From assembly GCA_023548195.1 (NCBI GenBank), contig JAJHZJ010000252.1, positions 4,414,841-4,478,840 on the forward strand: 64,000 bases of DNA. Direction: 5' to 3'. The translations under genes and the position numbers were made by a program. Below the pieces are notes generated by a model. It made no database searches and was not told the DNA's origin. It saw only the letters and a program-made list of their open reading frames with translations. This document shows, piece after piece, positions 10,036 to 20,321 of the stretch. The stretch's first letter is position 1. Each line of letters opens with the position of its first letter. This DNA is from Bettongia penicillata ogilbyi. Lineage: Eukaryota; Chordata; Mammalia; Diprotodontia; Potoroidae.

Positions 10036-11879
10036 AGAGTACCTTGAATTTAGGAAGCAGCAAGGAGTCCTGAATTATGTGAAGAACTTCAGAGAACCCA
10101 GTATTCAGAGAGAATTTGTCTTCTTTGATACATTTCCCCTTCCCATTTATGGGTCATCTTTCGATACTGTCAAGCATCTCCGATCTTCCTGCTCCTACTG
10201 GCTACACCAAGGTCCCATGTAGGACCCCCACCCAGACTGGCCCTCTCTGATAGCACCTCTTTCTTATCTCCATCCATTAACACTTTGTCTTATTCCCCAA
10301 ATTCCCTTCTTCTCATTCTTTCTAAAGCAAACACTGATCAATGAATCAATGCTTAGGAGTCACTGGCAGATAACAGCGTAAGTCCATCTTGGGGTGCATG
10401 CATTTCACCCGGCAGCCACAATGCAATTAGTCTTGGCACTATGGCACAGAGGTGGAGGAGAGACTTAGCAGGCTAGTGTAATGCCCTTCAAATCATATCA
10501 CAAAGCCCTGCCTAGACATAGCTTTCTGGGCAGAACTGCTCACCGGTAATTGATAAAGATGGGCTGTGACAGTTTCTGAGGCTATCCATTCTAATTGGCA
10601 TAAACTCTGCATTTAGATGGAAAGTGGCCCTGCTCAGCTTACTGAACTCACTGGAACAAAGGATGGGTTAAGGGTTTCTGAGCCTTCAGGCACCCACCAG
10701 GAGGAGATCTGCCTTTTCAAGGCATTCCATATGGATGGCATAGATGAATGGATCAGTTCCACAGAATGGAGGAGGCCTAGTGCTCCTCCCTGGCATAGGG
10801 TAATTCCTCCCCTGTTCCTCGGTCGTAGTCACCTTAGAGTTGGCTAAGAGCTATACAGAGAACCTTCCCAGACCTGCTAAAATGCCAATTTTAACCCCAG
10901 ACTCCCTTTCATCCTTCAAGGGCTGCATCAGGTAAACCTCAAATACAGCAGTCAGTCTGGACAATAATTCATCTAACAGGAGTAAGGTTCTCATTTGCTT
11001 ACCTCTCAAAGCCTAAGCATATGCCAGCAAAGAGGTTTAAGAAGAAAACAAAACCGCGTTACTCAATCTAATGAAAAGATGTGGCCAGTGGGGGAGAGTA
11101 CAAAAGGAGGAGTCCCAAGCAGAGGAAAGGAGATACTAACATCCTATCCTGGGGTCTCAGGTACAAGGTTAAGTAAACTAGCAAAGTGGTTCATCAAATC
11201 AAGCACAAAACCTCCATCTACTGGATCCCATTAATTCCCAGGACTGCGCAAGATGGGCTTATTGTCAATCCCAATCAATTCATCCCACCACGTGACAGTT
11301 TCATTTATCTACACTCCTCTGAGCTGTCTATCTACCGGCTGCCTGGCTCCAGTCACTTAAATAATCTCCCCATTCCTGTCACTCTGGCTACCACCTGTCT
11401 GCTGGGAATCCTAAAAGCCCGTTAGGTTGGTGAACAAGACAGCTACTGATGACTCTCATTTATGGAGGGCATTTCTATTTTTAATTTTTGGAAAATGTTC
11501 CCTGTGGATGATACCCCCAGAACCCTCCACCCCTGCCACCCACCCTGACTATTTTTAGGCTAGACACGTTCTTTTTCAGGGCCTAGCTTGCTATACACTG
11601 CAAACAGAGTCCCTCCTTCCCCACCTACTGGTTTGCTTCAAACACATTTCATGTTGAGATCTAGTCTTGTCACTGCATAAATTCAATAGACTGACTTTGT
11701 GCCTTCATGTTGCTTATCTGCCTAGAAATCAAAGGAACTTTGAAAATGTAAAATTTTAAGGGAAGGCCACCCATCCTATGGCAGCCCATGAGAACCATTC
11801 CAGGGTCCAACCAATGAAAAGTAAAAGTTTCCAGGGAGAAAGTTACTCCAGACATTGGAAAATCAGACAGCAAAGATCT
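10036..11879. other. 1.8 kb without recognised repeats
   Basis: No SINE, LINE, MIR or microsatellite is visible. Several short open frames (10617-10847, 10995-11234 and 11186-11425, all plus; 11670-11873, minus) show no domain. The part at about 10380-10640 has moderate GC and contains homeodomain-like TAATTG/CAATTA words. It could be conserved noncoding DNA, but that cannot be judged from one genome. Confidence 0.4.
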
Positions 11880-12072
11880 TAGAAGTGGAATGGGTATCTA
11901 GAGCTGAAGAGGAGGGCTTTAAAGCTCATTTGGCAGTCCACCTCCTCCTCATTTTATAGATGAGGAAACTGAGGCCAGAGAAGTGAAATGTAAAGAGAAG
12001 AAACAGAAGCAAGGTTGGAACACGTGGTCCCCTGACTCTAGATCCAGGGCCTCTCCCACACAGCACTATCTG
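11880..12072 (-). mobile_element. MIR-type SINE fragment
   Basis: 'ctcattttatagatgaggaa', 'actgaggccagagaagtg' and 'cctgactctagatccagggc' in antisense order. Diverged. Confidence 0.65.
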
Positions 12073-12294
12073 AAAAACCATGAGAGCTACAAACCTGAAT
12101 ATTCATTAGATACAAAAGAGACACTAGAAACTCAGGCATTTCTCAGTTATTTGTTGACTTTGACAGAATGTTCTGTCTTGAACAAGATATGCACATTGAT
12201 TTTTAGACCTCAAAATTATCAAAAATTGCACCTCCTGTGCAATTATATTCGCTAATATCCTGATTGCAAGTACTCTGCTTTTGTGGTTTTGATC

Positions 12295-12399
12295 TCATGG
12301 CTAGTAGGTCAGAAAGTCCTGGGTTCAAATTCTTACTGGATGTGTGACCCTGAAAAAGTACTTTAATCTCTCAGTCTCATTTTCCTCATCTGCAAAAGG
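12295..12399 (+). mobile_element. MIR-type SINE, left part
   Basis: 'gtcctgggttcaaattctta', 'gtgtgaccctg', and 'tctcattttcctcatctgca' up to the insertion point of a younger SINE. The rest of the same MIR resumes at about 12651. Confidence 0.7.
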
Positions 12400-12648
12400 G
12401 GGTTCAGCGAGGTGGTGCAGGGCATAGAGCACCAGCCCTGGATGTAGGAGGATGTGAGTTCAAATGTGGTCTCAGACACTCACTAGCTGTGTGACCCTGA
12501 ACAATTCATTTCACCCTGTTTGCCTCAGTTTCCTCATCTATAAAATGAGGTGGAAAAGGGAACAGCAAGGCACTGCGGTATATTTGCCAAGAATACTCCA
12601 GATGAGGTCATGGAATCAGACCGCAAAAATAACGAAACAACAACAAAA
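12400..12648 (+). mobile_element. tRNA-derived SINE nested in a MIR
   Basis: Complete SINE: head 'gcgaggtggtgcagggcata', core 'actagctgtgtgaccctgaa', 'cagtttcctcatctataaaa', tail 'tatttgccaagaatactcca', ending in 'aacaacaacaaaaaa'. A CAAAAGG-like duplication at both edges is a possible target-site duplication. Confidence 0.88.
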
Positions 12649-12650
12649 AA

Positions 12651-12736
12651 GGACATAATAATAGTATCTACCCCACAAGATGACTGTGGGACTCAATACC
12701 TGTAAGAGACTTTGCGAATGTTAAAAAGCGTAGAAA
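12651..12736 (+). mobile_element. MIR-type SINE, right part
   Basis: 'ataataatagtatctacccc' and 'agagactttgcgaatgttaa' continue the MIR consensus from 12399. Confidence 0.65.
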
Positions 12737-12974
12737 TCTGAGGATAGCGTTGTTAAAGTTCTGCCTATTTAGAGCCTTGTTGATAGGACATTTGGTATGT
12801 CTTTGCTGTTCTGAAGTGGATTGGGCTCAAAGAACTGTAGTGTCTCAAACTAGGTGGGTAAGGATGGAGCTCCGGATCCCACTCACCCAAGGCATTATGA
12901 GACAGCACCACCAAGAGACATTTTCCAATACCAGCATGACAGCGATAGCACCTTAATTGTATTCTACACCCTCT

Positions 12975-13078
12975 AGTTTCACTGCACAGTTTAGGGACCA
13001 CTGGGGATCTATGAGCCTCTTTAGGAAGTCAGCGAAGTCAAAATTATTTTCATAATAATACTATAAAATATTTTAATT
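12975..13078. mobile_element. hAT-like DNA transposon remnant
   Basis: 'tcaaaattattttcataata' with 'ggggatctatgag' before it resembles a mammal-wide hAT (Tip100-like) element. No terminal repeats are visible, and orientation and name are uncertain. Confidence 0.4.
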
Positions 13079-13084
13079 TCTAAT

Positions 13085-13352
13085 ACTGGCATCCTTTAAA
13101 TCCTAACTAAAACTCTACCTTGTACAGAAAGCTGTCCCCAATATCTCTTCATTCTAGTGCCTTCCCTCTTTTAATTATTTCCCTATTTATCCTACATATC
13201 CTTGTTTTGTATATACTCCTTTGCATGTTATCTAGTCCATTGGATGGTAAACTCCTTGATGGCAGAGATTGACTTTTGTCTCTTTTTGTATCCCTAGCTC
13301 TTAGCACAGTGACTAGTACATACTTGGTGCTTAATAAATGCTTATTAATGGA
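13085..13352 (+). mobile_element. LINE L2 3' end
   Basis: Typical L2 3' terminus: 'agtgccttccctcttttaat', 'gatggtaaactccttgatgg', 'cttagcacagtgactagtac' and 'cttaataaatgcttattaat'. Confidence 0.8.
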
Positions 13353-13404
13353 CTAATAATTAATAATGTTAATAGACTAATATTCATAAACATTGATAGC
13401 CTAT

Positions 13405-13495
13405 ATAAACAAAATATCTTGGAGGGAGAGGAATCCTCAATAATTTTGATATTGTAAAGGGCTGAGTGATCAAAAAGTTTGAGAATCTCCGTGTA
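13405..13495. mobile_element. hAT-like DNA transposon remnant
   Basis: 'cctcaataattttgatattg' and 'atcaaaaagtttgagaatct' match the end of a widespread mammalian hAT family that normally terminates in a 'gtttgagaaccactg' inverted repeat. Confidence 0.5.
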
Positions 13496-13717
13496 ACTGG
13501 GCAAGCTTATCAGACTTCCTCTGAAGGTTACAGAGTTACTGTAACCAATAACTATAGCCAACCTCTGTACTAAATAGAAATAGAAACATGAGAGCACATT
13601 AAAAAAAAAGGAAAGGAAATCCTTTTGAAAATATTTATATTTACTCAGTTTTTCCTGATATATAATGTTTTCAAGGCAAAGCATAAACTTTTAGAACTAT
13701 AAAAGAGAAGACAAAAT

Positions 13718-13806
13718 CTGTAACTATATACATATATGTTTATATAGATACGTATGTATGTCAGTGTGTGGATATATGTGTGTATATTACATGTACGTGT
13801 ATATAT
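13718..13806. repeat. TA/TG/GTAT microsatellite
   Basis: Degenerate TATA, GTATG and TGTG units. Confidence 0.75.
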
Positions 13807-13914
13807 TATAATCTCTATTTGCATTCCTCTCAGGGGGCAAAATGATTTTCCTGATGTTTAAAATTGTAATCTGAAAGGAATGATGAGGTAGAATGTAAGG
13901 GATAAAAGACAGAA

Positions 13915-14037
13915 GAGGAAACAAAGAAGACATTACTGAGAGGAGAAGGGAGGGAGGGAGAAAAATCTGCAACTTAAAATCTTGTAAAAATGCTAAACAT
14001 TGCCTTAACATACAAGTTTGAAAGAAAATAAAATATT
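13915..14037 (+). mobile_element. LINE-1 3' terminus
   Basis: 'gagaagggagggagggagaa', 'atctgcaacttaaaatcttg' and 'aaagaaaataaaatattata' match the marsupial L1 3' end also seen at 23440-23540. The tail runs directly into the (GAAA)n tract. Confidence 0.7.
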
Positions 14038-14047
14038 ATAGAAAGAG

Positions 14048-14138
<91 letters not shown>

Positions 14139-14170
14139 AAAAAGACAAAGGAAGAAAGAGAGAAAGAGGC
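14038..14170. repeat. (GAAA)n tract, about 125 bp
   Basis: A nearly perfect GAAA tetranucleotide run directly downstream of an L1 3' end. It probably arose by expansion of the L1 A-rich tail. Confidence 0.97.
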
Positions 14171-14465
14171 ATTACTATTATTATAACACTCTTATATGTA
14201 GTTAAGATGATTTCCACTTCATTGATGGAGAAACTAAGGACAGAGCTCTCTGTTTACATATGTAATCGTTCCTAGGGGCAAAACATTCAGCAGCTCTTTA
14301 GACAGTTCAAACAGAGAAAAGGCAGATGTTAGGGGTTTCTGTGAGATACACAACAAAGGATAGCTGAAGAAGGGCAGAGACTAAACCAAGTGAAATTCTG
14401 CGCTGACAGAAACCAGCTACTTTTCCTAGTAGCTTCTGCAGAGAGAGCAGGACTGAATCAGTCTC
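14171..14465. other. Unassigned DNA, no gene seen
   Basis: Nothing recognised between the two simple repeats. Confidence 0.3.
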
Positions 14466-14483
14466 ATGATCTCTCTCTCCCTC

Positions 14484-14578
<95 letters not shown>

Positions 14579-14725
14579 TCTCTCTCCCTCTCCTTCTCCC
14601 TCTCCCTCTTCCTCTCCCTCTCCCTCTCCCTCCCTGCCTCTTTCCCTCCCTCTCTCTCTCTCTCCCTACCTCCACACCCCCCACACATTTCCTCCCCCTT
14701 TTTCCCTCCCTCTCTCTCTACCCCT
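14466..14725. repeat. (CT)n with CCT-rich flank, about 260 bp
   Basis: A perfect CT run of about 80 bases in the middle grades into CTCCCT and CCCTCCCT units. Arg-Glu (minus) and Ser-Leu (plus) open frames across it are artefacts. Confidence 0.98.
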
Positions 14726-15069
14726 GGGACCAAGCTGGAGGAAACTAGTACTGTTCCTGTCTAGGACTTATTAGACTCAGATACACTTGACTAGCCCATC
14801 AGTTCTAAGGGAGATAAATTGCCTGGACCTACAGTTGCAAGCTGAATTGTGCACACATGGTAGTCAGGGCAGTGAGGGGGTAGGGAGTAGCCCATTTGCT
14901 ATAATTAGGGTTGGCTTTATGCGACAGTTAACAAGCAGCCTGTGTGGTCTGATTTCAGGGACATTCAGAGAAAAATCCAATCCCAAAACAACAACCAAAC
15001 CTCCCTCCTCCACCTGCTCTTGGTGGCCTGAAAAACCTTCCACTGAGGGATTTTTTCCACTGTTTTTGT
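14726..15069. other. Unassigned DNA, no gene seen
   Basis: A 111-codon plus frame (14787-15122) runs from here into a transposon remnant and shows no domain. Confidence 0.35.
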
Positions 15070-15290
15070 TCATGAGCCCCTCTGGCAGCCTGATGAAGTC
15101 TATGGACCCCCTCTCAGAATGATATTTTTACATAACTCAAGGAGATGCTAAGTTTCATTAGAAGTCAATGCTTAGTAAAAGCTAATCCTTCCCTAGAAGG
15201 TAGTATGACATTAAATAAAGATGTATTTTTACCCTGTATAGATTCGCAGACCCTCCCTTGAAATCTATCCAATGTCCTTAGACCCCAGGG
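15070..15290 (-). mobile_element. hAT-like mammal-wide DNA transposon remnant
   Basis: 'ctctggcagcctgatgaagt', 'ctatggaccccctctcagaa' and 'tgatatttttacataa' are the reverse complement of the element at 41855-42078. The middle is diverged. Confidence 0.5.
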
Positions 15291-15757
15291 GAAGGCACTT
15301 GCCTTAAATGGAAGGAAAACATGTCTTTCTACAGGCAGAGAGGTGGAGAAGACACTTGGGAGAGGAAACACTAGGATTTAAATTCACACCAAGGTGTAAA
15401 TAATTGGATCTTTCCCAGAAGACAGAGGAAAGTCAAGGAAACTGAAAGTGGGTAGGAGGTCATAGAAAGGGGGAAAGGGCACTGCTATTGTGCCATTGTG
15501 AGTGGTATAAAGTTATAGAAAAGTGAGCCATCATTAATGCTTGGAAGACTGGCCCAACAGATTCTGTGTGGGTAAAACCTGATCATAATTGCTTCTTGGG
15601 AGGGAGGACCCAGAATGCACCTTTTATGAAGAAAGCTATACAGTATGGGCTGAAAGGTGTGTAAATCGATAGCCCGGCTGGGGAACGCATACTGCACACA
15701 GGATCTAACCATCTGTCCTGGGTCTGCAAATGGTATGCACTTTGGATTATCCAATGT
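15291..15757. other. Unassigned DNA, no gene seen
   Basis: A 129-codon minus frame (15485-15874) runs from here into the SINE head. No homology can be recognised, so it is not called. Confidence 0.35.
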
Positions 15758-15765
15758 ATATTCTT

Positions 15766-15898
15766 TTTGGGGGGGCAGGTGTAGGCAATTGGAGTTAAAT
15801 GACTTATTCAAGGTCACACAGCCAGTGAATCTGAACTCAGGTCTCCCTGACTTCAGGGCTGGTACTCTATCCACTGTACCACTTAGTTGCCCTAAGGC
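15766..15898 (-). mobile_element. Short tRNA-derived SINE with 8-bp target duplication
   Basis: Antisense SINE without the RTE-like tail: 'gggggggcaggtgtaggcaa', 'gacttattcaaggtcacaca' and 'ccactgtaccacttagttgc'. The flanks carry a perfect duplication ATATTCTT at 15758-15765 and 15899-15906. Confidence 0.85.
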
Positions 15899-15994
15899 AT
15901 ATTCTTCTAATTGGGTTTCAACTTCTCTTGGCTTCTATGCACAATGCCATACTACCTTCTAGGGAAGGGTTCATATTTATTAAGCATCTACTAA

Positions 15995-16060
15995 TATGAA
16001 CTCGGGTCTTCCTAATTCCAAGCCAAATGCTCTCTATTTACTACACCACCTAGTTGTCTT
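15995..16060 (-). mobile_element. 5' fragment of a tRNA-derived SINE
   Basis: 'aactcgggtcttcctaattc' and 'ctacaccacctagttgtctt'. Only the head region remains. Confidence 0.65.
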
Positions 16061-16112
16061 TTGTCAATTGACATATATTAGGAAATTTTGGTTAATATTA
16101 AGAATAACCTAA

Positions 16113-16254
16113 AAAAAGGGACAGCTAGGTGATACAGTGGAAAGAGTACCAGTGCTGGAGTCAGGAGGACCTGAATTCAAATCTGACCTCAGACACTTGA
16201 CATGTAGAGATGTGTGACCCTAGGCAAGTCACTTACTCCCATGGCCCCCCCTCA
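16113..16254 (+). mobile_element. Short tRNA-derived SINE with 13-bp target duplication
   Basis: 'gggacagctaggtgatacag', 'gagtcaggaggacctgaatt' and 'accctaggcaagtcactta', ending in a C-rich tail. A perfect duplication AAGAATAACCTAA lies at 16100-16112 and 16255-16267. This is the cleanest insertion in the window and so probably one of the younger ones. Confidence 0.92.
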
Positions 16255-16514
16255 AAGAATAACCTAAGCAAGTCATAATAAGTTACTTTCTTGTTACTGC
16301 CCCTCCACTCCCCCCAAATGAAATCCATTTTAAAAGCAAATATAAATGATTTGTGAATGATTGAAATGCTAGTTTCTTCATTTCTGTGGACAATCAAGAA
16401 TTGATATACTGTATAATTGACATATGATTCCAATAGTTCTTTCATTCAGACTCCCAGTCCTGGTAAAATAAGTCACAGCATGAAAACTTATCAGTAATGA
16501 CAACTGACTCATAT

Positions 16515-16690
16515 AGAAATTTAAGGTTTGCTAAGCACTTTATACACAAAACCTCATTTGAACTTAATAGCATTGCTAGTAGGCAAATTCTCCTAGGAAT
16601 TAACAACCCCATTTTATCAATGAGGAAATTAAGTCTTTCAGTTACATTTCTCATGCTTACCAAGGTGATTGTGCTGGGCCAGAATTCACA
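16515..16690 (-). mobile_element. MIR-type SINE
   Basis: 'ttgctaagcactttatacac', 'cattttatcaatgaggaaat' and 'gtgctgggccagaattcaca' in antisense MIR order. Diverged. Confidence 0.65.
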
Positions 16691-16694
16691 GTAA

Positions 16695-17506
16695 AGTATG
16701 TTCTTTACCCAAAGCTATGGTGATTAAGTCCATTTTTTGTTTTGGTTTTGTACTTTCTGGGTTGATTAGTCACCGCCCTTCATGCGCAAAGAGGAGCTGA
16801 ATGACCTCGCTATGTCAGAATCAAGGTACAGTGTGTCCAGCTGTGGCTGATCAGAAGGACAAGAGCTCAGAAGGCACCACCACAGGTCGGGCACAAATGG
16901 TTCATATGAATATTTGTAAGAGGAAAAAACATCGGACTAGAATCAGAGAAGCAGATCAAGCCCTGATTCTCCCACTTCAATCCATCAACTGGCGACTGTC
17001 TAGTAAGTAAATGCCTGCTATGAGTCTGACACTAACTGAATCCCTGGGATGTTTCTAGGTTCTGATTAATGTCAACAATGAATTCCTTGAAGTGATATCA
17101 TGCATTCAGACCCTCACTATTCCGAGTTATAATATATAAATCATGGTGATCAGTTCCAGTCCAATGGAGATACGCAGTGAGAGTTCAGCAGCTGCTTCAT
17201 ACTAATCAGGACCTACCTTGCCCTCAACACACATTCTGCCAGAGGAGATAATGTATGCATATGTAAGATGTACAGAAAAGACCAAAAACTAGGAGAAATC
17301 AGGAAAGGTTGCTTAATTTCTCTTTCCTCTATGTAATAATTATCTACATATATAATAATATATTGATAATAATTATATTATATATATAATAGCTAACGTG
17401 CTCAGATTAACATCTTTGAGATGGTAAATTGGGACATCTTTTCTCTCAGTTCTTACCCATCCTTACTCATTGAATGGGAGTCATCTCAGACAAACTGAGA
17501 CTCGGA
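16695..17506. other. Unassigned DNA with a short TA-rich tract
   Basis: No recognised element apart from TATAATA repeats at about 17343-17390. No gene seen. Confidence 0.35.
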
Positions 17507-17716
17507 AAAGACCTTAATTTAAAACGGCCAAGGCCATCACCAGTTGTCTTGACCTTTGTCAAACTACTGGACTCTGATGACTCTGGAGGAGAAAGTGAAG
17601 CTGATGCCTCTATGAAGCTCTGCCTCACGTAAATCCAGTTCACTCTCAAGTCAAGCATCATCACCCTCACAATGTCATTGGTCGCCTTTGAGAATGAAGG
17701 ACCACCAACAGCAACT
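17507..17716 (+). mobile_element. Short RTE-type interspersed repeat, copy 2 of 3
   Basis: 'acggccaaggccatcaccag', 'gatgactctggaggagaaag', 'cagttcactctcaagtcaag' and the tail 'gagaatgaaggaccaccaac' align with 3690-3958. A short minus open frame across it is not a gene. Confidence 0.65.
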
Positions 17717-17947
17717 GTAAGAGCTAACATCTATGTAGTATTGACTATGTAAGTACTTACACTGTGCTAAGTGCTTTGTAATTATTATCTCATTTGAGCT
17801 CACAACAGCCCTTCAAGGTAGATGCTATTATTATTTCCATCTTACAGATGAGGAAACTGAGGCAGACAGAGGTTAAGTGAGTATCCCAGGGTCACACAGT
17901 AAGTGTCAGAGGCTAACTTGAATGCAGGTCTTCCTGACTTCCTAGAG
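17717..17947 (-). mobile_element. MIR-type SINE, near complete
   Basis: 'cactgtgctaagtgctttgt', 'attatctcatttgagctcac', 'cttacagatgaggaaactga' and 'cccagggtcacacagtaagt'. It lies head-on against a plus-strand SINE. Confidence 0.85.
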
Positions 17948-18183
17948 GCCAACTAGATGGGGAAGTAGATAGAGCACCAGCTCTGAAGCCAGGAAAGTCT
18001 AAGTTCAAATTTAGCCTCAGACATTTGATAGCTGTGAGACCCTGAGCAACTCATTTAACCCCTATTTGTGTCAGTTCTTTATCTATAAAATGGAGACACT
18101 CTGGAGAAAAAAATGGCAGATCAGTTCAATGTCTTTACCGAGAAAACATGGGGTAAGATGGAGTTGGATATAACTGAACAACT
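17948..18183 (+). mobile_element. tRNA-derived marsupial SINE
   Basis: 'gccaactagatggggaagta', 'agcaccagctctgaagccag', 'agctgtgagaccctgagcaa', 'tctttaccgagaaaacatgg' and 'ggatataactgaacaac'. Fairly diverged. Confidence 0.8.
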
Positions 18184-19021
18184 TTCTGAGTCCAACCCTA
18201 ACCCTTTGAACCAGCCATCCCTTGCATGATCTCAGATTCTAACATTCCAGGCAGAGAAGGGAGGCTTGCCCAGCAGCACCAACTTTGGGAATTGCCCTAT
18301 ACGTCATCCCAAGTTTTCAAGGGTTCTTGAGGTAGAGAATGTGGGCATTGGTGACCTAGAGGAAGAAGATTTCTTTAACAGCATGTTTTTGGGGAAAGGA
18401 AGAGGGCCTTCCATAGAGAATTACCCTTGCAGTTGAAGAACTAAATCCATGCCATGAAGACACCAGAGACCTAGGCCTTGATCAACCTGCTTTTGTCACA
18501 GGAAACTTCAGGTCAGTGGGAAGGGGACTGCTTGTCCAGTGACCTCTGCAAAGGATACTTCCTTACCTTTCAGGGAGAGTCAAATGGATCATTTGAATGT
18601 TCCGTGTGTCTGTGTGTGTCTGTTCATGGGCTCCTGTGAATCCCCTGCTTCTCACGAATACTCAGTGGGGGTGAAATAAAAGTCACCCCATACATGATAC
18701 CTGTATTGTATATTCAGTGTTTCTGGAAGTTAGGGGGCTCTGTTACTCACATTTACAGAAAACAGATAATGAGCTGTTCTCTGAGTATTACTTAGAGATT
18801 TTCCTGGAGAACTCCAGATGAGAGCAATGAGACAGAGAGAAAATGACCCTCTTTGGATCAGGGCCCCAGAGTGGAAGCCTACCCATGTGAATCCAGAGTC
18901 CTTGGGTGGGGTGGGGAGGGTGGCCTTAGGCCACAAGTTAACAACATGATTCATATGGCCATAGGAAAGGTGTCCTTCAAAGTAGTCACCTTGAGAAGGT
19001 ACACACTTCTTCCTGCAATGC
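18184..19021. other. Unassigned DNA, no gene seen
   Basis: No recognised repeat. A short TGTG stretch lies near 18605-18622 and an AATAAA near 18675. Neither marks a gene on its own. Confidence 0.35.
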
Positions 19022-19262
19022 TGCCCTTGTCATTCAGTCATATCTGACTCTACGTGACCCCATGAGCTTTGTTCATAGGGTTTTCTTGCCAAAATTCTGG
19101 TTTGCTATTTTTGTCTCCAGTGTGTCCCCATTTTACAGATGAGAAACTGAGACAAATAGAAGTTAAGTGACTTGCCCAGAGTCACACAGCTAGTAAGTAA
19201 CTAAGGCCAGATTTGAACTCAGACTGTCCTAACTTCAGGTTTGGCATTATTCGCTGCCCAGC
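19022..19262 (-). mobile_element. tRNA-derived marsupial SINE
   Basis: 'gtcattcagtcatatctgac', 'gttttcttgccaaaattctg', 'cattttacagatgagaaact', 'acttgcccagagtcacacag' and 'tttgaactcagactgtccta'. Near full length, antisense. Confidence 0.87.
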
Positions 19263-20095
19263 CTTACAGTTCTTATTCAAAGCTATGTTGAAATTGCTCC
19301 TTTGGAACAGGCTGCTTCACCAGCTTATAAGTAGCATGGGAGAATAACTCTCATTAGTTTATAATCACATCCATCCTGTAATACTTTTAGAGAATTTCAT
19401 AATACTGATGAAAACTAGGTCTGTCATTTTCCTCCTGGATCCTCAGTGCTTTTGAAGGATGGATGCCTAGGAACAAGACACAGCTGGAATTTGGTGTCTG
19501 TCCCTTTCATGATATTTTCTTTCACAATGGGAGCCCTATTGTCAGCATCTAAGTTCATTCTTTATCTCTAGAAGGGCTCTCTGTGCTCTGCATCCTTGTA
19601 GATTAGCATTGTGGGCTCGTTAGAACCAAAGCTTTTGCCAAGGGGCAATTAAATTACCTCTAGACTCCTAGCCCTAAACATTTTATCTCTTCCTTAAAAG
19701 ATTACAACAGATTCTTTAGGTACAACCCCTCTTTTGTGAAACCATATAACTCCATTAGATCACAACAAGTAACTTCACTAAATTCTATATTTGGAGGCAT
19801 TTCTCTCTATTTTGTCCTGATTGCTTTTCTTTCTCAGGATGCTTAGAGGGGGATCATTATCTAGTCCTGCGCAAAAATGACTTTTGAACTATTAAGATAT
19901 CCTCAAGGAAAAGGAAGGCAATCACAAAGATGGACCTAGAAGGGACTTTAGAAATCATTTATTCCAACTCCCTTCATTTTACAAGTAACCAATAACCCCT
20001 ATTCACACTAGCTAATCCAGTTCTTTGAGAAGGCTCTGGGGGGTAGCCCTAAGAGGTTAGGAGGATCTTTTCTCATGCTATACAGCTCACAAGAG
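19263..20095. other. Mostly unassigned; one MIR-like scrap
   Basis: A MIR-like segment ('agaagggactttagaaatca', 'cttcattttacaagtaa') lies at about 19936-19987. The rest shows no repeat or gene. Confidence 0.4.
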
Positions 20096-20321
20096 GGCAG
20101 CTAGGTGGTGCCATAGTGCATAGAACACTGGGTCTGGAGCTCAAATCCAACCTCAGATACTTACTAGCTATGTGACCTTGGTCAAGTCATTTAACCCTGC
20201 TTGCCTCAGTTTCCTTATTTGTAAAATGAGATGGAGAATTAAATGACAAACCACTCTACTCCAGTATATTTGCCAAAGAAAACCAAGGTATGACAAAAAG
20301 TCAGACACAACTGAACAACAG
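20096..20321 (+). mobile_element. tRNA-derived marsupial SINE
   Basis: 'agggcagctaggtggtgcca', 'tagctatgtgaccttggtca', 'cagtttccttatttgtaaaa' and 'agtcagacacaactgaacaa'. Flanks share CAGCTCACAAG and CAGCTCCTAAG, a probable diverged target-site duplication. Confidence 0.88.

Noticed and set aside
12403..12470. Possible tRNA gene in SINE heads
   Set aside because: The tRNA-like promoter region belongs to the repeated SINE, which continues into a SINE body. There is no intact cloverleaf.
14307..14764. Frames of 125 and 124 codons over the CT/GA tract
   Set aside because: Pure Arg-Glu or Ser-Leu translation of a simple repeat in all frames on both strands.
15485..15874. 129-codon minus-strand frame
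   Set aside because: Partly inside a SINE, no recognisable domain, no splice or promoter context.
18605..18690. Gene 3' end at the AATAAA near 18675
   Set aside because: No exon, splice signal or open frame upstream. AATAAA occurs often by chance in AT-rich DNA.
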